DNA of 48,007 nt from CALMFQ01 sp964495595. GTDB lineage: Bacteria > Pseudomonadota > Gammaproteobacteria > Burkholderiales > SCOH01. A program made the translations under genes and the position numbers. The DNA lies in NCBI GenBank assembly GCA_964495595.1, contig CAZBWH010000016.1:1-48007 (forward strand). The letters are read 5' to 3'. Under the pieces are notes generated by a model. That model had not been told where the DNA came from and did no database searches. It saw nothing but the letters and a program-made list of their open reading frames with translations. Positions 6,109 to 13,949 of this stretch are shown piece by piece (positions within the stretch are counted from its first letter, which is position 1; each line of letters starts with the position of its first letter).

Positions 6109-7223
6109 TTGTTGATCCATTCGGCCATGATCTGTTTCAGGTTGCGCAGGTTGCTGGCATCGACCACTTTGATGCGCAGGTCTTTGGCACGGTTGAGCGT
6201 GGCTTGGTTGACTTTCTGGAAGCTGACCAGCATGGCGCGGGTGTTGAGGCCACCTAATTCGGTCAGGCTGTCGAGCTTGTAGGTGACTTCGTCGCTGCGA
6301 GGGTTGCGGCTGTCTATCCGGCTGGTTTTGCATTCGACAACGTGCAGGCGGTTTTGCGCCAGGATGGCGACGTCGATTTCATTGTCGCTGTGGCCGGCGC
6401 TTTGCCTGCGCACTTGCAGGTTGAATACGGCGTCTTGCTTTTTGGGCAGGCTCTGGGCAATGTCAAAGGTGTACTGCTCCAGCCAGCCGCCCTTGAGGAA
6501 ACGGATGGCTTGCGGGTCGGTAAACTGGATGCGCTGGCCTTTGCGGCTGGCCAGGCCGGCATCGCGGATGCTGTCGAACAGGTGGTCAAAATTGGGGTCG
6601 TCGTCGCCGGTGTCGCTGACTGCCAGCGTTTTCTGGTCTTCGGCCTGTTGCGCTAGCCAGTTCAGCCGGGCAATGGCTTTGCTGTAGGTGGTGGCATAGG
6701 TCACAAATTGGTCGATCAGGCCAGCGGTGCTGGCGTTGGGCTTGATGCGGGTTTCGCTGCCCAGCAGGTCGTAGCCGTGTGCGGGCAGGTAGTCGCGCAG
6801 GGTGAGTTTGTTTTTCAGTTGAACGGGCGCGGCGGCGGCGCCGAGCAGAAAGACCGAGTTGAGTTGCGGGTGTACATAAAACACTGCTTTGCCGGCCAGG
6901 GTGAAGGCGTGTTCGGCGGCAATTGCCATCGGTTTGGTGCCGCCGGTGACATTCAGGGCAATGGCGCGGTCTTCGTGTTCGGCAATGATCGACAGGCATT
7001 GTTCTTCCAGCTCGCGCAGGTCGTAGGCGTCGCTGACCGGTATCGTCCGGCTGGCGATCTGGTAGCGGGCGTAAACGGCTGCCAGCCGCTCGGCAGCGTC
7101 CCGCATCGGTTCGCTGACCAGCATCAATACTTCGCGTGGGCGGAATTCCGGATCAAGGATCGGTGTCAGGTTGGGCGTGGCCTGGCCGGAGATCAGGCAG
7201 ACGTGTATGTCAAAGCGCTGCAT
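6105..7223 (-). CDS. CARF-domain nuclease, Can2/Card1-like (DUF1887)
   Basis: A 372-residue type III CRISPR accessory effector. Residues 1-140 form a CARF fold with the ligand loop LNVTGGTKPMAI (90-101). Residues 240-372 carry a PD-(D/E)XK nuclease: GGWLEQY (245-251), NEIDVAI (281-287, Glu282/Asp284) and VVECKT (295-300, Glu297/Lys299). Known relatives are activated by cyclic tetra-adenylate made by Cas10 and then nick DNA and/or cut RNA, causing dormancy. The catalytic set looks complete, so the enzyme may be active although no cas10 is in the window. The start at 7223 follows AAAGGACAGCC, a good ribosome-binding site. The downstream ring-nuclease candidate overlaps by 4 nt. A 22-bp perfect palindrome lies 68 bp upstream. 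Confidence 0.88.
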   Translation of the reverse strand: MQRFDIHVCLISGQATPNLTPILDPEFRPREVLMLVSEPMRDAAERLAAVYARYQIASRTIPVSDAYDLRELEEQCLSIIAEHEDRAIALNVTGGTKPMAIAAEHAFTLAGKAVFYVHPQLNSVFLLGAAAAPVQLKNKLTLRDYLPAHGYDLLGSETRIKPNASTAGLIDQFVTYATTYSKAIARLNWLAQQAEDQKTLAVSDTGDDDPNFDHLFDSIRDAGLASRKGQRIQFTDPQAIRFLKGGWLEQYTFDIAQSLPKKQDAVFNLQVRRQSAGHSDNEIDVAILAQNRLHVVECKTSRIDSRNPRSDEVTYKLDSLTELGGLNTRAMLVSFQKVNQATLNRAKDLRIKVVDASNLRNLKQIMAEWINK

Positions 7224-7290
7224 GGCTGTCCTTTCGCTACCGCTCGGCAATGGGATACGCGGAGTATGCCCCGAACGCTGACGGGCTGTC

Positions 7291-7312
7291 GCGCTGGCAA
7301 GCTTGCCAGCGC
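7291..7312. promoter_or_regulatory. 22-bp perfect palindrome in the can2 / DUF4124 divergent intergenic region
   Basis: GCGCTGGCAAG is followed immediately by its exact reverse complement. It lies 68 bp upstream of the can2-like ATG and 69 bp upstream of the DUF4124 gene. A site of this symmetry could be an operator for either gene or a transcript hairpin; no T-run follows, so it is not a typical terminator. Confidence 0.4.
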
Positions 7313-7380
7313 GGTTGCGCGCCATCGGGGGCTTGCCTACACTGGCAGCCAACTTGAATGGTCTGGATGGGCAGGGTGGC

Positions 7381-7878
7381 ATGATGAATTCACGCGCTGT
7401 GTGGTGGCTGGCCGGGCTGGCTGCGGTTGCGGCCGGGCCGGTGCTGGCTGAGATTTACAAGCATGTCGATGAGCAGGGGCGGGTGACGTATTCCAATGTG
7501 CCGATGAAGGGGGCGAAAAAGCTGGATCTGGAGCCGCTGTCGTCGGTGCCGTTAGCCAGGCCCCAGTCCGGTAGCGGTTTGCGGCCATCGGGCGGATCGT
7601 CCAGCGGGCCGGAGGATTTTCCCAAGGTGGATGTCGATACGCAGAAAAAGCGCGATCTGACCCGCAAGGGGGTGCTGGAGGACGAGCTGCGCAACGAGGA
7701 AAAAGCCGTGGCCGAGGCGCGCAAGGCGCTGGAGGATGGCAGTGCGACGCTCAAATCGGGCGAGACTTCGCGTAGCTCTGCCGGCTATCTGACTCGCGTT
7801 GCCAAGCTGAAAGATGCGGTGACGGTACGGGAAGGCAATGTCCAAGCGCTGCGCAAGGAGCTGGCCAACCTGAAATAG
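7381..7878 (+). CDS. DUF4124 domain-containing exported protein
   Basis: A 165-residue protein. The start MMNSRAVWWLAGLAAVAAG followed by PVLAEIYKHVDEQGR gives a Sec signal peptide with cleavage after VLA. A DUF4124 motif (YKHVDEQGRVTYSNVPMKG) follows at once. A serine/glycine-rich linker leads to a charged coiled-coil (about 90-165, with the LRNEEKAVAEARKALEDG segment). Such small periplasmic proteins are common in betaproteobacteria and have no established function. Two adjacent ATG codons (7381 and 7384) are possible starts. The ntrBC control region follows. Confidence 0.85.
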   Translation: MMNSRAVWWLAGLAAVAAGPVLAEIYKHVDEQGRVTYSNVPMKGAKKLDLEPLSSVPLARPQSGSGLRPSGGSSSGPEDFPKVDVDTQKKRDLTRKGVLEDELRNEEKAVAEARKALEDGSATLKSGETSRSSAGYLTRVAKLKDAVTVREGNVQALRKELANLK

Positions 7879-7900
7879 CGGCTGGCTGCGGTGTGTGCCG

Positions 7901-7917
7901 TGCACTGTAATGGTGCA
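7901..7917 (+). promoter_or_regulatory. NtrC-binding site upstream of ntrBC
   Basis: TGCACTGTAATGGTGCA has the dyad TGCAC-N7-GTGCA with TGGTGCA intact. It closely matches enteric NtrC sites such as TGCACTATATTGGTGCA at glnA. It lies about 110 bp upstream of the sigma-54 -24 element, a normal enhancer distance, and implies autoregulation of ntrBC. Confidence 0.7.
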
Positions 7918-8008
7918 TTGGGCTGCGCCGGGCAGGGGGCTTGTCCTGTCTTGGTGCGTGACAGCTGCGAGTTGCGGTGAATCTGGGCCAGGTAGGTGGC
8001 TGGTTGCA

Positions 8009-8024
8009 TGGCCTGCTTTTTGCT
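8009..8024 (+). promoter_or_regulatory. Sigma-54 (-24/-12) promoter of ntrBC
   Basis: TGGCCTGCTTTTTGCT fits the RpoN consensus TGGCACG-N4-TTGCW with the invariant GG-N10-GC spacing. Transcription would start near 8035, about 20 nt before the ntrB ATG. Together with the NtrC site at 7901 it makes a nitrogen-regulated, self-activating promoter. Confidence 0.7.
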
Positions 8025-8055
8025 TGAGTGGTGCCGTTACCGATGTGGAGCCGCT

Positions 8056-9141
8056 ATGTCCTTTTCTGCCTTTTCCGGACTCGAGCTGCTGGATTCAGCG
8101 GTGTTCGTGCTCGACCGCGCCTTGCGCATCGTTTATCTGAACCCGGCCGCTGAAGATGTGTTCGAGCTGGCGGCCCGTGCCACGCTGGGCCAGACGCCGG
8201 AGCAGGTGTTTGCCAATGGCGGAGGGCGTACGCTGATGCGTTCGGCGCGGCAGGCGCTGGATAGCCATTCGAGTGTGACCGAGCATGATCTGAAATTGCA
8301 CGGGCCGCAGCTGAACGAATGGCATCTGGTCTGCCATGCCACGCCGATCGAGGCCGCTGGCGGCGCAGTGCTGATGGCGCTGCAGCCGATCGACCGGCAA
8401 ATCCGCATCGCCAACGAGGAACGCATTCTGGTTCAGCAGCAGGCCAATCGCGAGCTGATCCGCAATCTGGCGCACGAAATCAAAAATCCGCTGGGCGGTA
8501 TCCGGGGGGCCGCTCAGTTGCTGGAACGAGAGCTGGAACGCCCGGAGCTGACCGAATACACGCAGGTGATCATCCAGGAGGCCGAGCGACTGCAGTCGCT
8601 GATCGACCGATTGCTGACGCCGCATCGCATTCCGCAGGTGGCGCCGGTCAATATCCATGAGGTGCTGGAGCGGGTGCGCAGTGTGCTGCTGGCAGAAACA
8701 CCGGACACCCTGTCGATCCGACGCGATTACGATACCAGTCTGCCGCCAGTCAGCGGCGACAAGGAGCAGCTGATCCAGGTAGTGCTGAATATTGCCCGCA
8801 ATGCCGTGCAGGCGATGCAGGGTCGGGGCGAGATAGTCTTCCGTTCGCGTGTGGCGCGCCAGGCAACGCTTGCCCGCAAGCGGCACCGGCTGGCGCTGCA
8901 ATTGCAGATCCTTGACGACGGGCCTGGCATTCCTGATTCGATTCGCGACAACATTTTCTATCCGTTGGTGTCTGGCCGGCCCGACGGCACCGGGCTGGGG
9001 CTGACGCTGGCGCAGACTTTCGTGCACCAGCATCAGGGAACCATTGATTTCGATAGCCGCCCCGGCCACACCTGCTTCACCATTTTGCTGCCGTTGCAGA
9101 AAGATAATCGAGGAAACCATGAAACCCGTCTGGATCATTGA
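8056..9141 (+). CDS. ntrB: Nitrogen regulation sensor histidine kinase NtrB
   Basis: A 361-residue cytoplasmic kinase/phosphatase that phosphorylates NtrC under nitrogen limitation and is controlled by PII proteins. An N-terminal PAS domain (about 8-105) has no membrane segment. The dimerisation/phosphoacceptor motif is NLAHEIKNPLGGIRGAAQL with His140. The ATPase N box reads VVLNIARNAVQAM, followed by DDGPGIP (G1) and GTGLGLTLAQTF (G2). The start at 8056 follows GTGGAG. Its 3' end overlaps ntrC by 23 bp, so the two are coupled. The upstream sigma-54 promoter suggests autoregulation. Confidence 0.95.
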   Translation: MSFSAFSGLELLDSAVFVLDRALRIVYLNPAAEDVFELAARATLGQTPEQVFANGGGRTLMRSARQALDSHSSVTEHDLKLHGPQLNEWHLVCHATPIEAAGGAVLMALQPIDRQIRIANEERILVQQQANRELIRNLAHEIKNPLGGIRGAAQLLERELERPELTEYTQVIIQEAERLQSLIDRLLTPHRIPQVAPVNIHEVLERVRSVLLAETPDTLSIRRDYDTSLPPVSGDKEQLIQVVLNIARNAVQAMQGRGEIVFRSRVARQATLARKRHRLALQLQILDDGPGIPDSIRDNIFYPLVSGRPDGTGLGLTLAQTFVHQHQGTIDFDSRPGHTCFTILLPLQKDNRGNHETRLDH

Positions 9142-10528
9142 CGACGATCGCTCCATCCGCTGGGTGTTCGAAAAGGCGCTGGCGCGCGAGAACATTGCAT
9201 TCAAGACTTTCTCCTCGGCTACCGATGCGCTGGCGGAAATGGCGAACAGCCTGCCACAGGTGGTGGTGAGCGATATCCGCATGCCGGGCGAATCCGGGCT
9301 GGTGTTTCTGCAGAAGGCCAAAGAGCGGTTTCCTGCCTTGCCGGTGATTATCATGACCGCGCATTCCGATCTGGAAAGCGCGGTGGCGGCGTTTCAGGGC
9401 GGCGCGTTCGAGTATCTGCCCAAGCCGTTCGATGTCGACCATGCTATTGAGCTGGTACGCCGCGCGATGGAGGAGAGCCTGCGGCAGGCGCCGGAGGAAG
9501 AGGTGCTGGAGGTAGTGCCGGAAATTCTCGGCCAGGCGCCGGCGATGCAGGAGGTGTTCCGTGCGATCGGCCGTCTTAGCCAGTCGGCTGCCACGGTGAT
9601 GATTACTGGCGAATCCGGCTCGGGCAAAGAACTGGTCGCCCGGGCGCTGCATCGCCACAGCCCGCGGGCCAGCAAGCCTTTCATTGCCATCAATACCGCA
9701 GCCATTCCGAAGGATTTGCTTGAGTCTGAGCTGTTCGGTCACGAACGCGGCTCGTTTACCGGGGCGCAGACGCAGCGTCGTGGCCGGTTTGAGCAGGCTG
9801 AAGGGGGAACCTTGTTCCTGGATGAAATCGGCGATATGCCCTCCGATCTGCAAACCCGGCTGCTTCGGGTGTTGTCGGATGGCTTTTATTACCGGGTGGG
9901 CGGCCACACACCGATCAAGGCCAGCGTCCGGGTCATCGCCGCCACTCACCAGAATCTGGAAAGCCGGGTGCGGGATGGCCTGTTCCGTGAGGATCTGTTT
10001 CATCGCCTGAATGTCATCCGTTTGCGGCTGCCGCCATTGCGCGAACGCAAGCAGGACATTCCGCTGCTGGTGCGCCATTTTCTGCAGAAAAGCGCGCGGG
10101 AGCTGGGCGTCGAGCCCAAGCGATTGTCGGATACGGCGATGAAATATCTGGCGGGGTTTGATTTTCCCGGCAATGTGCGCCAGCTGGAGAACGTCTGTCA
10201 CTGGTTGACCGTGATGGCGCCGGGGCAGAATGTCGAGCTCGCCGATCTGCCGCCAGAGCTGCGTGCCGAGGCTGATGCGCCGCTGGTGGCCGAGGCGGGC
10301 AACTGGGTCGTTGCGCTGGAACAAGAGGTTGAGCGCCAGTTGGCTCGCGGCGAGGTCGGCATTATCGATGCGCTGACCAGCCAGTTCGAGCGAGCGCTGA
10401 TCCAGAAAGCTCTGGCCCACACCGGTGGGCGCCGCATTGAAGCCGCCCATCTGCTTGGCTGGGGGCGCAATACCCTTACGCGCAAGATTCAGGATCTGGG
10501 ACTGGAAACGGCCAGTCCGGGCGGCTGA
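9119..10528 (+). CDS. ntrC: Nitrogen regulator NtrC, sigma-54-dependent response regulator
   Basis: A 469-residue enhancer-binding protein. The receiver domain (1-120) has Asp52 in VVVSDIRMPG. The AAA+ domain has Walker A GESGSGKE, Walker B GGTLFLDEIGDMP and the sigma-54 contact loop as GSFTGA rather than the usual GAFTGA. The C-terminal Fis-type helix-turn-helix (about 425-462) includes GGRRIEAAHLLGWGRNTLTR. Gly-Ser in place of Gly-Ala is a mild variant also found in active regulators. The ATG at 9119 follows GAGGAAACC within the end of ntrB. A GC-rich hairpin without a T-run follows the stop at 10536-10565. Confidence 0.96.
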   Translation: MKPVWIIDDDRSIRWVFEKALARENIAFKTFSSATDALAEMANSLPQVVVSDIRMPGESGLVFLQKAKERFPALPVIIMTAHSDLESAVAAFQGGAFEYLPKPFDVDHAIELVRRAMEESLRQAPEEEVLEVVPEILGQAPAMQEVFRAIGRLSQSAATVMITGESGSGKELVARALHRHSPRASKPFIAINTAAIPKDLLESELFGHERGSFTGAQTQRRGRFEQAEGGTLFLDEIGDMPSDLQTRLLRVLSDGFYYRVGGHTPIKASVRVIAATHQNLESRVRDGLFREDLFHRLNVIRLRLPPLRERKQDIPLLVRHFLQKSARELGVEPKRLSDTAMKYLAGFDFPGNVRQLENVCHWLTVMAPGQNVELADLPPELRAEADAPLVAEAGNWVVALEQEVERQLARGEVGIIDALTSQFERALIQKALAHTGGRRIEAAHLLGWGRNTLTRKIQDLGLETASPGG

Positions 10529-10535
10529 CAGCAGT

Positions 10536-10565
10536 GGGGCCGCTGCGTGTACGGCAGTCGGCCCC
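10536..10565 (+). terminator. Hairpin downstream of ntrC (possible terminator)
   Basis: GGGGCCGCTGC pairs with GCAG-T-CGGCCCC around a short loop. No T-run follows, so it may be a transcript-stabilising hairpin rather than a true intrinsic terminator. Confidence 0.4.
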
Positions 10566-10585
10566 GGAGGTGACGATCAGAGCGC

Positions 10586-11197
10586 TCAGAAGGTGTGTTG
10601 GAACATAAAGCCGAAATGATCGGCCTTGATCGACCCCATCTCGTAACGGGTCTCTCGGAAGTCGAACGGTCGGGCCTTGTAGCTCTCTTTGATGTAACGC
10701 AGTGCAAACCAGACATCGGGCTGGTATTGCACACCGAGCTCGGCATAGACACCGTCAGACTGGCCGAATTCGATGGTCGGGCTCTTGTTGTAGCGTCCGT
10801 CGTATTTCAGCTTGAAGTTGTGGCGCCAGCCAAAGCCCAGCCGCGCCTTTTCTCCCAGATAGACGAACGGCGCAATTTCCAGTGGATAGCGCTTGACGTA
10901 CGCCGTGCCGCCATCGTGGCTGGCTGCATGGAACTGATAGCCAAACGTGGCCTGCAGCCCCAGCCGGGGCACTGGCCGGTAAATGCCGCCACCGGATACA
11001 TTGATGCCGGTGCCCGCCCGCAGGGTGGAGATGCCGCCCCCTACCAGCTCGACATCAGGCAGGGTATCGCCGCCGTAAGAGTAGCCGGCAGTCAGGATGC
11101 CCGTCAGCTTGCGGGGCGCGTCGGTAGCCGGCTGTTCGGCAGCACAGGCAATGCCGGAAAGCAGCAGGAACAGTAAGGCAGAGTATGTCTTCATCAT
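10586..11197 (-). CDS. Small outer-membrane beta-barrel protein, paralogue A
   Basis: A 203-residue protein. The Sec signal peptide MMKTYSALLFLLLSGIACAA ends near residue 20. The mature part alternates polar and hydrophobic residues with aromatic girdles, and ends ...FGFMFQHTF; a C-terminal phenylalanine is the BAM insertion signal. The segment FGYQFHA...YVKRYPLEIAPFVYLGEKARL, continuing into a G-x-RHNF motif, is closely matched in the gene at 12675 (FGYHYNA...FSRYPLEIIPALRLGRHSL and a RHDF motif), so the two are paralogues. It could be an 8-stranded barrel of unknown function; it lacks convincing PagL or OmpW signatures. It converges with ntrC. Confidence 0.75.
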   Translation of the reverse strand: MMKTYSALLFLLLSGIACAAEQPATDAPRKLTGILTAGYSYGGDTLPDVELVGGGISTLRAGTGINVSGGGIYRPVPRLGLQATFGYQFHAASHDGGTAYVKRYPLEIAPFVYLGEKARLGFGWRHNFKLKYDGRYNKSPTIEFGQSDGVYAELGVQYQPDVWFALRYIKESYKARPFDFRETRYEMGSIKADHFGFMFQHTF

Positions 11198-11326
11198 GTC
11201 AGGGTGGGCTGGAAAATTCCATTATCATGCATTAAACCGCGGGGAATGATCAAACGGTAATTTACCCGCAGGGCGCCCGCGGCTGGTGGGCAGGCAAAGT
11301 GGCAGATTTGACCGCCAATCGTCGAG

Positions 11327-12550
11327 TTAGTTGCCGCTCATGAAGCGCAGCGGATCCACCTGCCACTTGGCCGGATCTTCGTGGCTGACGATCTTGTCGG
11401 CACCGCCTTTACCCATCGGCCGCGACAGATCGATTTCAGCCGGCGGAATGTAGGTATTGGCCTTGGTACTGAAGAAAACCTTGACCTTCGGTTGCAGCAG
11501 ATTGCTCTCGTGCTGCTCGGTCACCACACCCAGCCGGCCCGATTCCAGCAACACCAGTGTGCCGGTCGGATAAATGCCGACGCAGCGCATGAATGCCTGG
11601 ACGTACTGTGGATTGAAGTGAAACTTGCTCCATTCAAAAATCTTGCGTAAGGCATCGGTGGCGGCCATGCCCTTGTGGTAGCAGCGGTCGGCCGTGATGG
11701 CGTCGTACACGTCGACAATGGCGGCCATCTGGGCTAGTGTGGTGATCTGCTCGCCGGGCAATTTGTCCGGGTAGCCGCTGCCGTCCATCCGTTCGTGATG
11801 GTGTAGCGTGATATCCAGCGGAATCGGGCCGATCTGTGGCGTTTGCAGCAGAATCTGATGCCCGTCGCCGGGATGTTTTTTGATAATGTCGAACTCTTCG
11901 TCGGTCAGCCGGCCTGGCTTGTTCAGAACTTCATCCGGCACCAGTGCCTTGCCGGTGTCGTGCAGCAATCCTCCCAGACCGGCCTGACGCGTGGTTTCGG
12001 CGTCCAGCCCCACCGAACGGCAAAACGCAACCATCAAGGTGCACACGCTGACCGAGTGCAAAAAAGTGTAATCATCCTTGTTCTTGATCCGCAGCAGGCC
12101 CATCAGGGCGCCCGAGTTGCGCAGGATCGATTCGGTGATGTTTTCGACCACCGGTTCAATCTGCTCCAGCTGCACTGCTTTGCCCAGCCGGACATCCTGC
12201 ATCACGGTTTTCACCAGCTGGTGTGCCTGATCCTTGATCTGCCTCGCTTTGGCCATTTCTTCCGCCAGCGATAGCTTGACTACCGGGGCCGGCGCTTCTG
12301 ACGCCAGTCTGACCATTTCCTGATGCAGTTCCTGTTTGACTTCGGCTTCGGTCGGCGCGTGTGGAACGTCCAGTCCCTTAGTCGTGTCGATGTAAACATC
12401 GTGAATGCCGGCATCGATGATTTTCTGGATTTCCGCATCGGACTTGAGCTTGAACTGGCTGACCAGAAACGGGTGCGACATCCAGTCGCAGGAAAGATCG
12501 TGGATGAACATGCCGGGTTTGAGCTGTGTGGCGTCTATTTTCTTGATCAT
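11327..12550 (-). CDS. HD-GYP domain cyclic-di-GMP phosphodiesterase with N-terminal DUF3391
   Basis: A 407-residue protein. The N-terminal DUF3391 (MIKKIDATQLKPGMFIHDL, then YIDTTKGLDV) is followed by a charged helical linker and an HD-GYP domain. Its metal ligands appear in GGLLHDTGKALVPDEVLNK and LHHHERMDGSGYP, with the later DVYDAITADRCYHKG signature; the GYP-type loop reads DGSGYPDKLPGEQI. Family members hydrolyse c-di-GMP to GMP and favour motility over biofilm, which fits a genome with a twitching chemosensory operon. ATG 12550 is chosen because DUF3391 proteins begin MIKKID; the frame remains open further upstream. It sits between two paralogous outer-membrane protein genes. Confidence 0.93.
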   Translation of the reverse strand: MIKKIDATQLKPGMFIHDLSCDWMSHPFLVSQFKLKSDAEIQKIIDAGIHDVYIDTTKGLDVPHAPTEAEVKQELHQEMVRLASEAPAPVVKLSLAEEMAKARQIKDQAHQLVKTVMQDVRLGKAVQLEQIEPVVENITESILRNSGALMGLLRIKNKDDYTFLHSVSVCTLMVAFCRSVGLDAETTRQAGLGGLLHDTGKALVPDEVLNKPGRLTDEEFDIIKKHPGDGHQILLQTPQIGPIPLDITLHHHERMDGSGYPDKLPGEQITTLAQMAAIVDVYDAITADRCYHKGMAATDALRKIFEWSKFHFNPQYVQAFMRCVGIYPTGTLVLLESGRLGVVTEQHESNLLQPKVKVFFSTKANTYIPPAEIDLSRPMGKGGADKIVSHEDPAKWQVDPLRFMSGN

Positions 12551-12674
12551 GATAAGGCGAGTGTCGGTTGCGGCGTTGCCATCCAGCCCGGAAAACCGGC
12601 AATTTTGCCAACCATGCGCCGGGCTTCGAATATACTGGAATGTATGTTTGGGCCTACTCGTAAAGGATAGTCGA

Positions 12675-13277
12675 ATGTTCAGGAAAACGCTGGCAGGCAT
12701 CGTGCTTGCCCTGCCGCTGTGGGTGAACGCAGCCGAAACCACTCCTTCCAGCTGGCAGTTCGGTGGCGGCTTGGGGTTGACGATGGGCGGCGACGAAATG
12801 GGGACGGTACACATCTACCGCAACGGTACGCGCATCCAGAGTGAAAACCTGCGCGCCGGCCGGCTGTTTCATTTCGATATTGGCACCCGCTGGCGGCCAG
12901 CGTCGACACCATTGATGCTGCAGATGACCTTTGGCTATCACTACAATGCGGCCAATGGCAAGGATCTGGAAACCGGTACGGAAGATGTCAGTGCCTATTT
13001 CTCACGCTATCCGCTGGAAATCATTCCTGCGCTGCGGTTGGGCCGGCATTCGCTCGGTCTGGGGGTGCGCCACGACTTCAACCCCATGCTGGCCGCATCT
13101 GGAGCCGGCAGCCTCAAATTCAAGGATGCCAACGGGGCCGTACTCGAATACGGCTACTCGCCGATCGACAACGTCACGCTTGGGGTTCGTCTGGTCAAGA
13201 TCAAATATCGCCCCGAAATCGACGAGGTCTCGGCCAAGGGCGATCACGTCGGCATCAACGGCCGACTCTGGTTCTGA
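12675..13277 (+). CDS. Small outer-membrane beta-barrel protein, paralogue B
   Basis: A 200-residue protein with signal peptide MFRKTLAGIVLALPLWVNAA and C-terminal ...GINGRLWF, the terminal phenylalanine expected for BAM-dependent insertion. It shares the FGYHYNA...SRYPLEIIPALRLG block and the RHDFNP motif with the gene at 10586. The start at 12675 follows AAAGGAT. It is divergent from the HD-GYP gene. The function is unknown: the paired copies suggest duplication with inversion around the HD-GYP gene. Confidence 0.75.
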   Translation: MFRKTLAGIVLALPLWVNAAETTPSSWQFGGGLGLTMGGDEMGTVHIYRNGTRIQSENLRAGRLFHFDIGTRWRPASTPLMLQMTFGYHYNAANGKDLETGTEDVSAYFSRYPLEIIPALRLGRHSLGLGVRHDFNPMLAASGAGSLKFKDANGAVLEYGYSPIDNVTLGVRLVKIKYRPEIDEVSAKGDHVGINGRLWF

Positions 13278-13317
13278 GTCGCCAGCCCTTCCTGCCTGTC
13301 AGGCGCCGGGCTGGCAG

Positions 13318-13417
13318 CCTGTCGGAATTGAGACTGACTCCGCTGCGTCAGAGGGAGAAGCGGTTCATATTTGCCCGTTTCTCCACTTGGCCCGCGACGA
13401 TCACTGAAGTCCGACAG
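13318..13417. repeat. Short element with terminal inverted repeats, family 2 copy B
   Basis: A roughly 100-bp unit starting CCTGTCGGAATTGAGACTGA and ending AGTCCGACAG. It shares both ends with 4919-4992 in opposite orientation but carries about 25 extra bases in the middle. It overlaps the last codons of the thioesterase gene and supplies its stop codon. Confidence 0.7.
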
Positions 13418-13829
13418 CTTGCTGGCAGTGCCGCCGGATGCCGTCGGGTACCGGCACGCTGCCGCCCTGACTATAATCTACCCAGACCAGTACGGCGTGG
13501 CCGGTGGCGTACACGGTTTGCTCATCTGTGGCGAGGCGGAATTCATGGTCGAGCTTCATGCTGCTCCGGCCGATCTGTGTGACATAGGTACACAGACGGA
13601 TGGTGGCGGGATAAACCAGCTCCCGCTTGAAATCACAGGCGATGTGGGCGATTACCGGCCCGATCCCGCCTGGTGCGATCGGCTCGGCCAGGGCGTCCAG
13701 CCATTCGACCCGCGCTTGTTCCATGTAGCGGAAATAATAAGTATTGTTCAGGTGGCCGAGGGCGTCCATGTCTCCCCAGCGCATCGGGATCAGGGTGTCG
13801 TGTATCAGTTTGCGCGATTCGGCTGACAT
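13401..13829 (-). CDS. Hotdog-fold acyl-CoA thioesterase (4HBT/YbgC-like)
   Basis: A 142-residue protein of normal family length. The motif MRWGDMDALGHLNNTYYFRY contains the catalytic Asp and surrounding residues of 4-hydroxybenzoyl-CoA/YbgC-type thioesterases. Later blocks are CDFKRELVYPATIRLCTYVT and AVLVWVDYSQG. The substrate cannot be predicted. The last residues (about 138-142, AVGLQ) and the stop codon lie inside palindromic repeat copy B, suggesting that the repeat landed at the gene's 3' end and altered the C-terminus. It is divergent from the downstream exonuclease gene. Confidence 0.88.
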   Translation of the reverse strand: MSAESRKLIHDTLIPMRWGDMDALGHLNNTYYFRYMEQARVEWLDALAEPIAPGGIGPVIAHIACDFKRELVYPATIRLCTYVTQIGRSSMKLDHEFRLATDEQTVYATGHAVLVWVDYSQGGSVPVPDGIRRHCQQAVGLQ

Positions 13830-13949
13830 GATCGGGGGCGACGCTACAGGTTGGTCAAGGAATGGCCCAGTGTAGCTGAATATGGGTCAGGAAACTATTG
13901 CCGCTATAATGCCGGCCTTGAATACAGTTGCCACTATGAAAGCCGCAGC

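Noticed and set aside
9077..10450. 457-residue minus-strand frame opposite ntrC
   Set aside because: Antisense shadow of a confidently identified gene, with no recognisable protein features.
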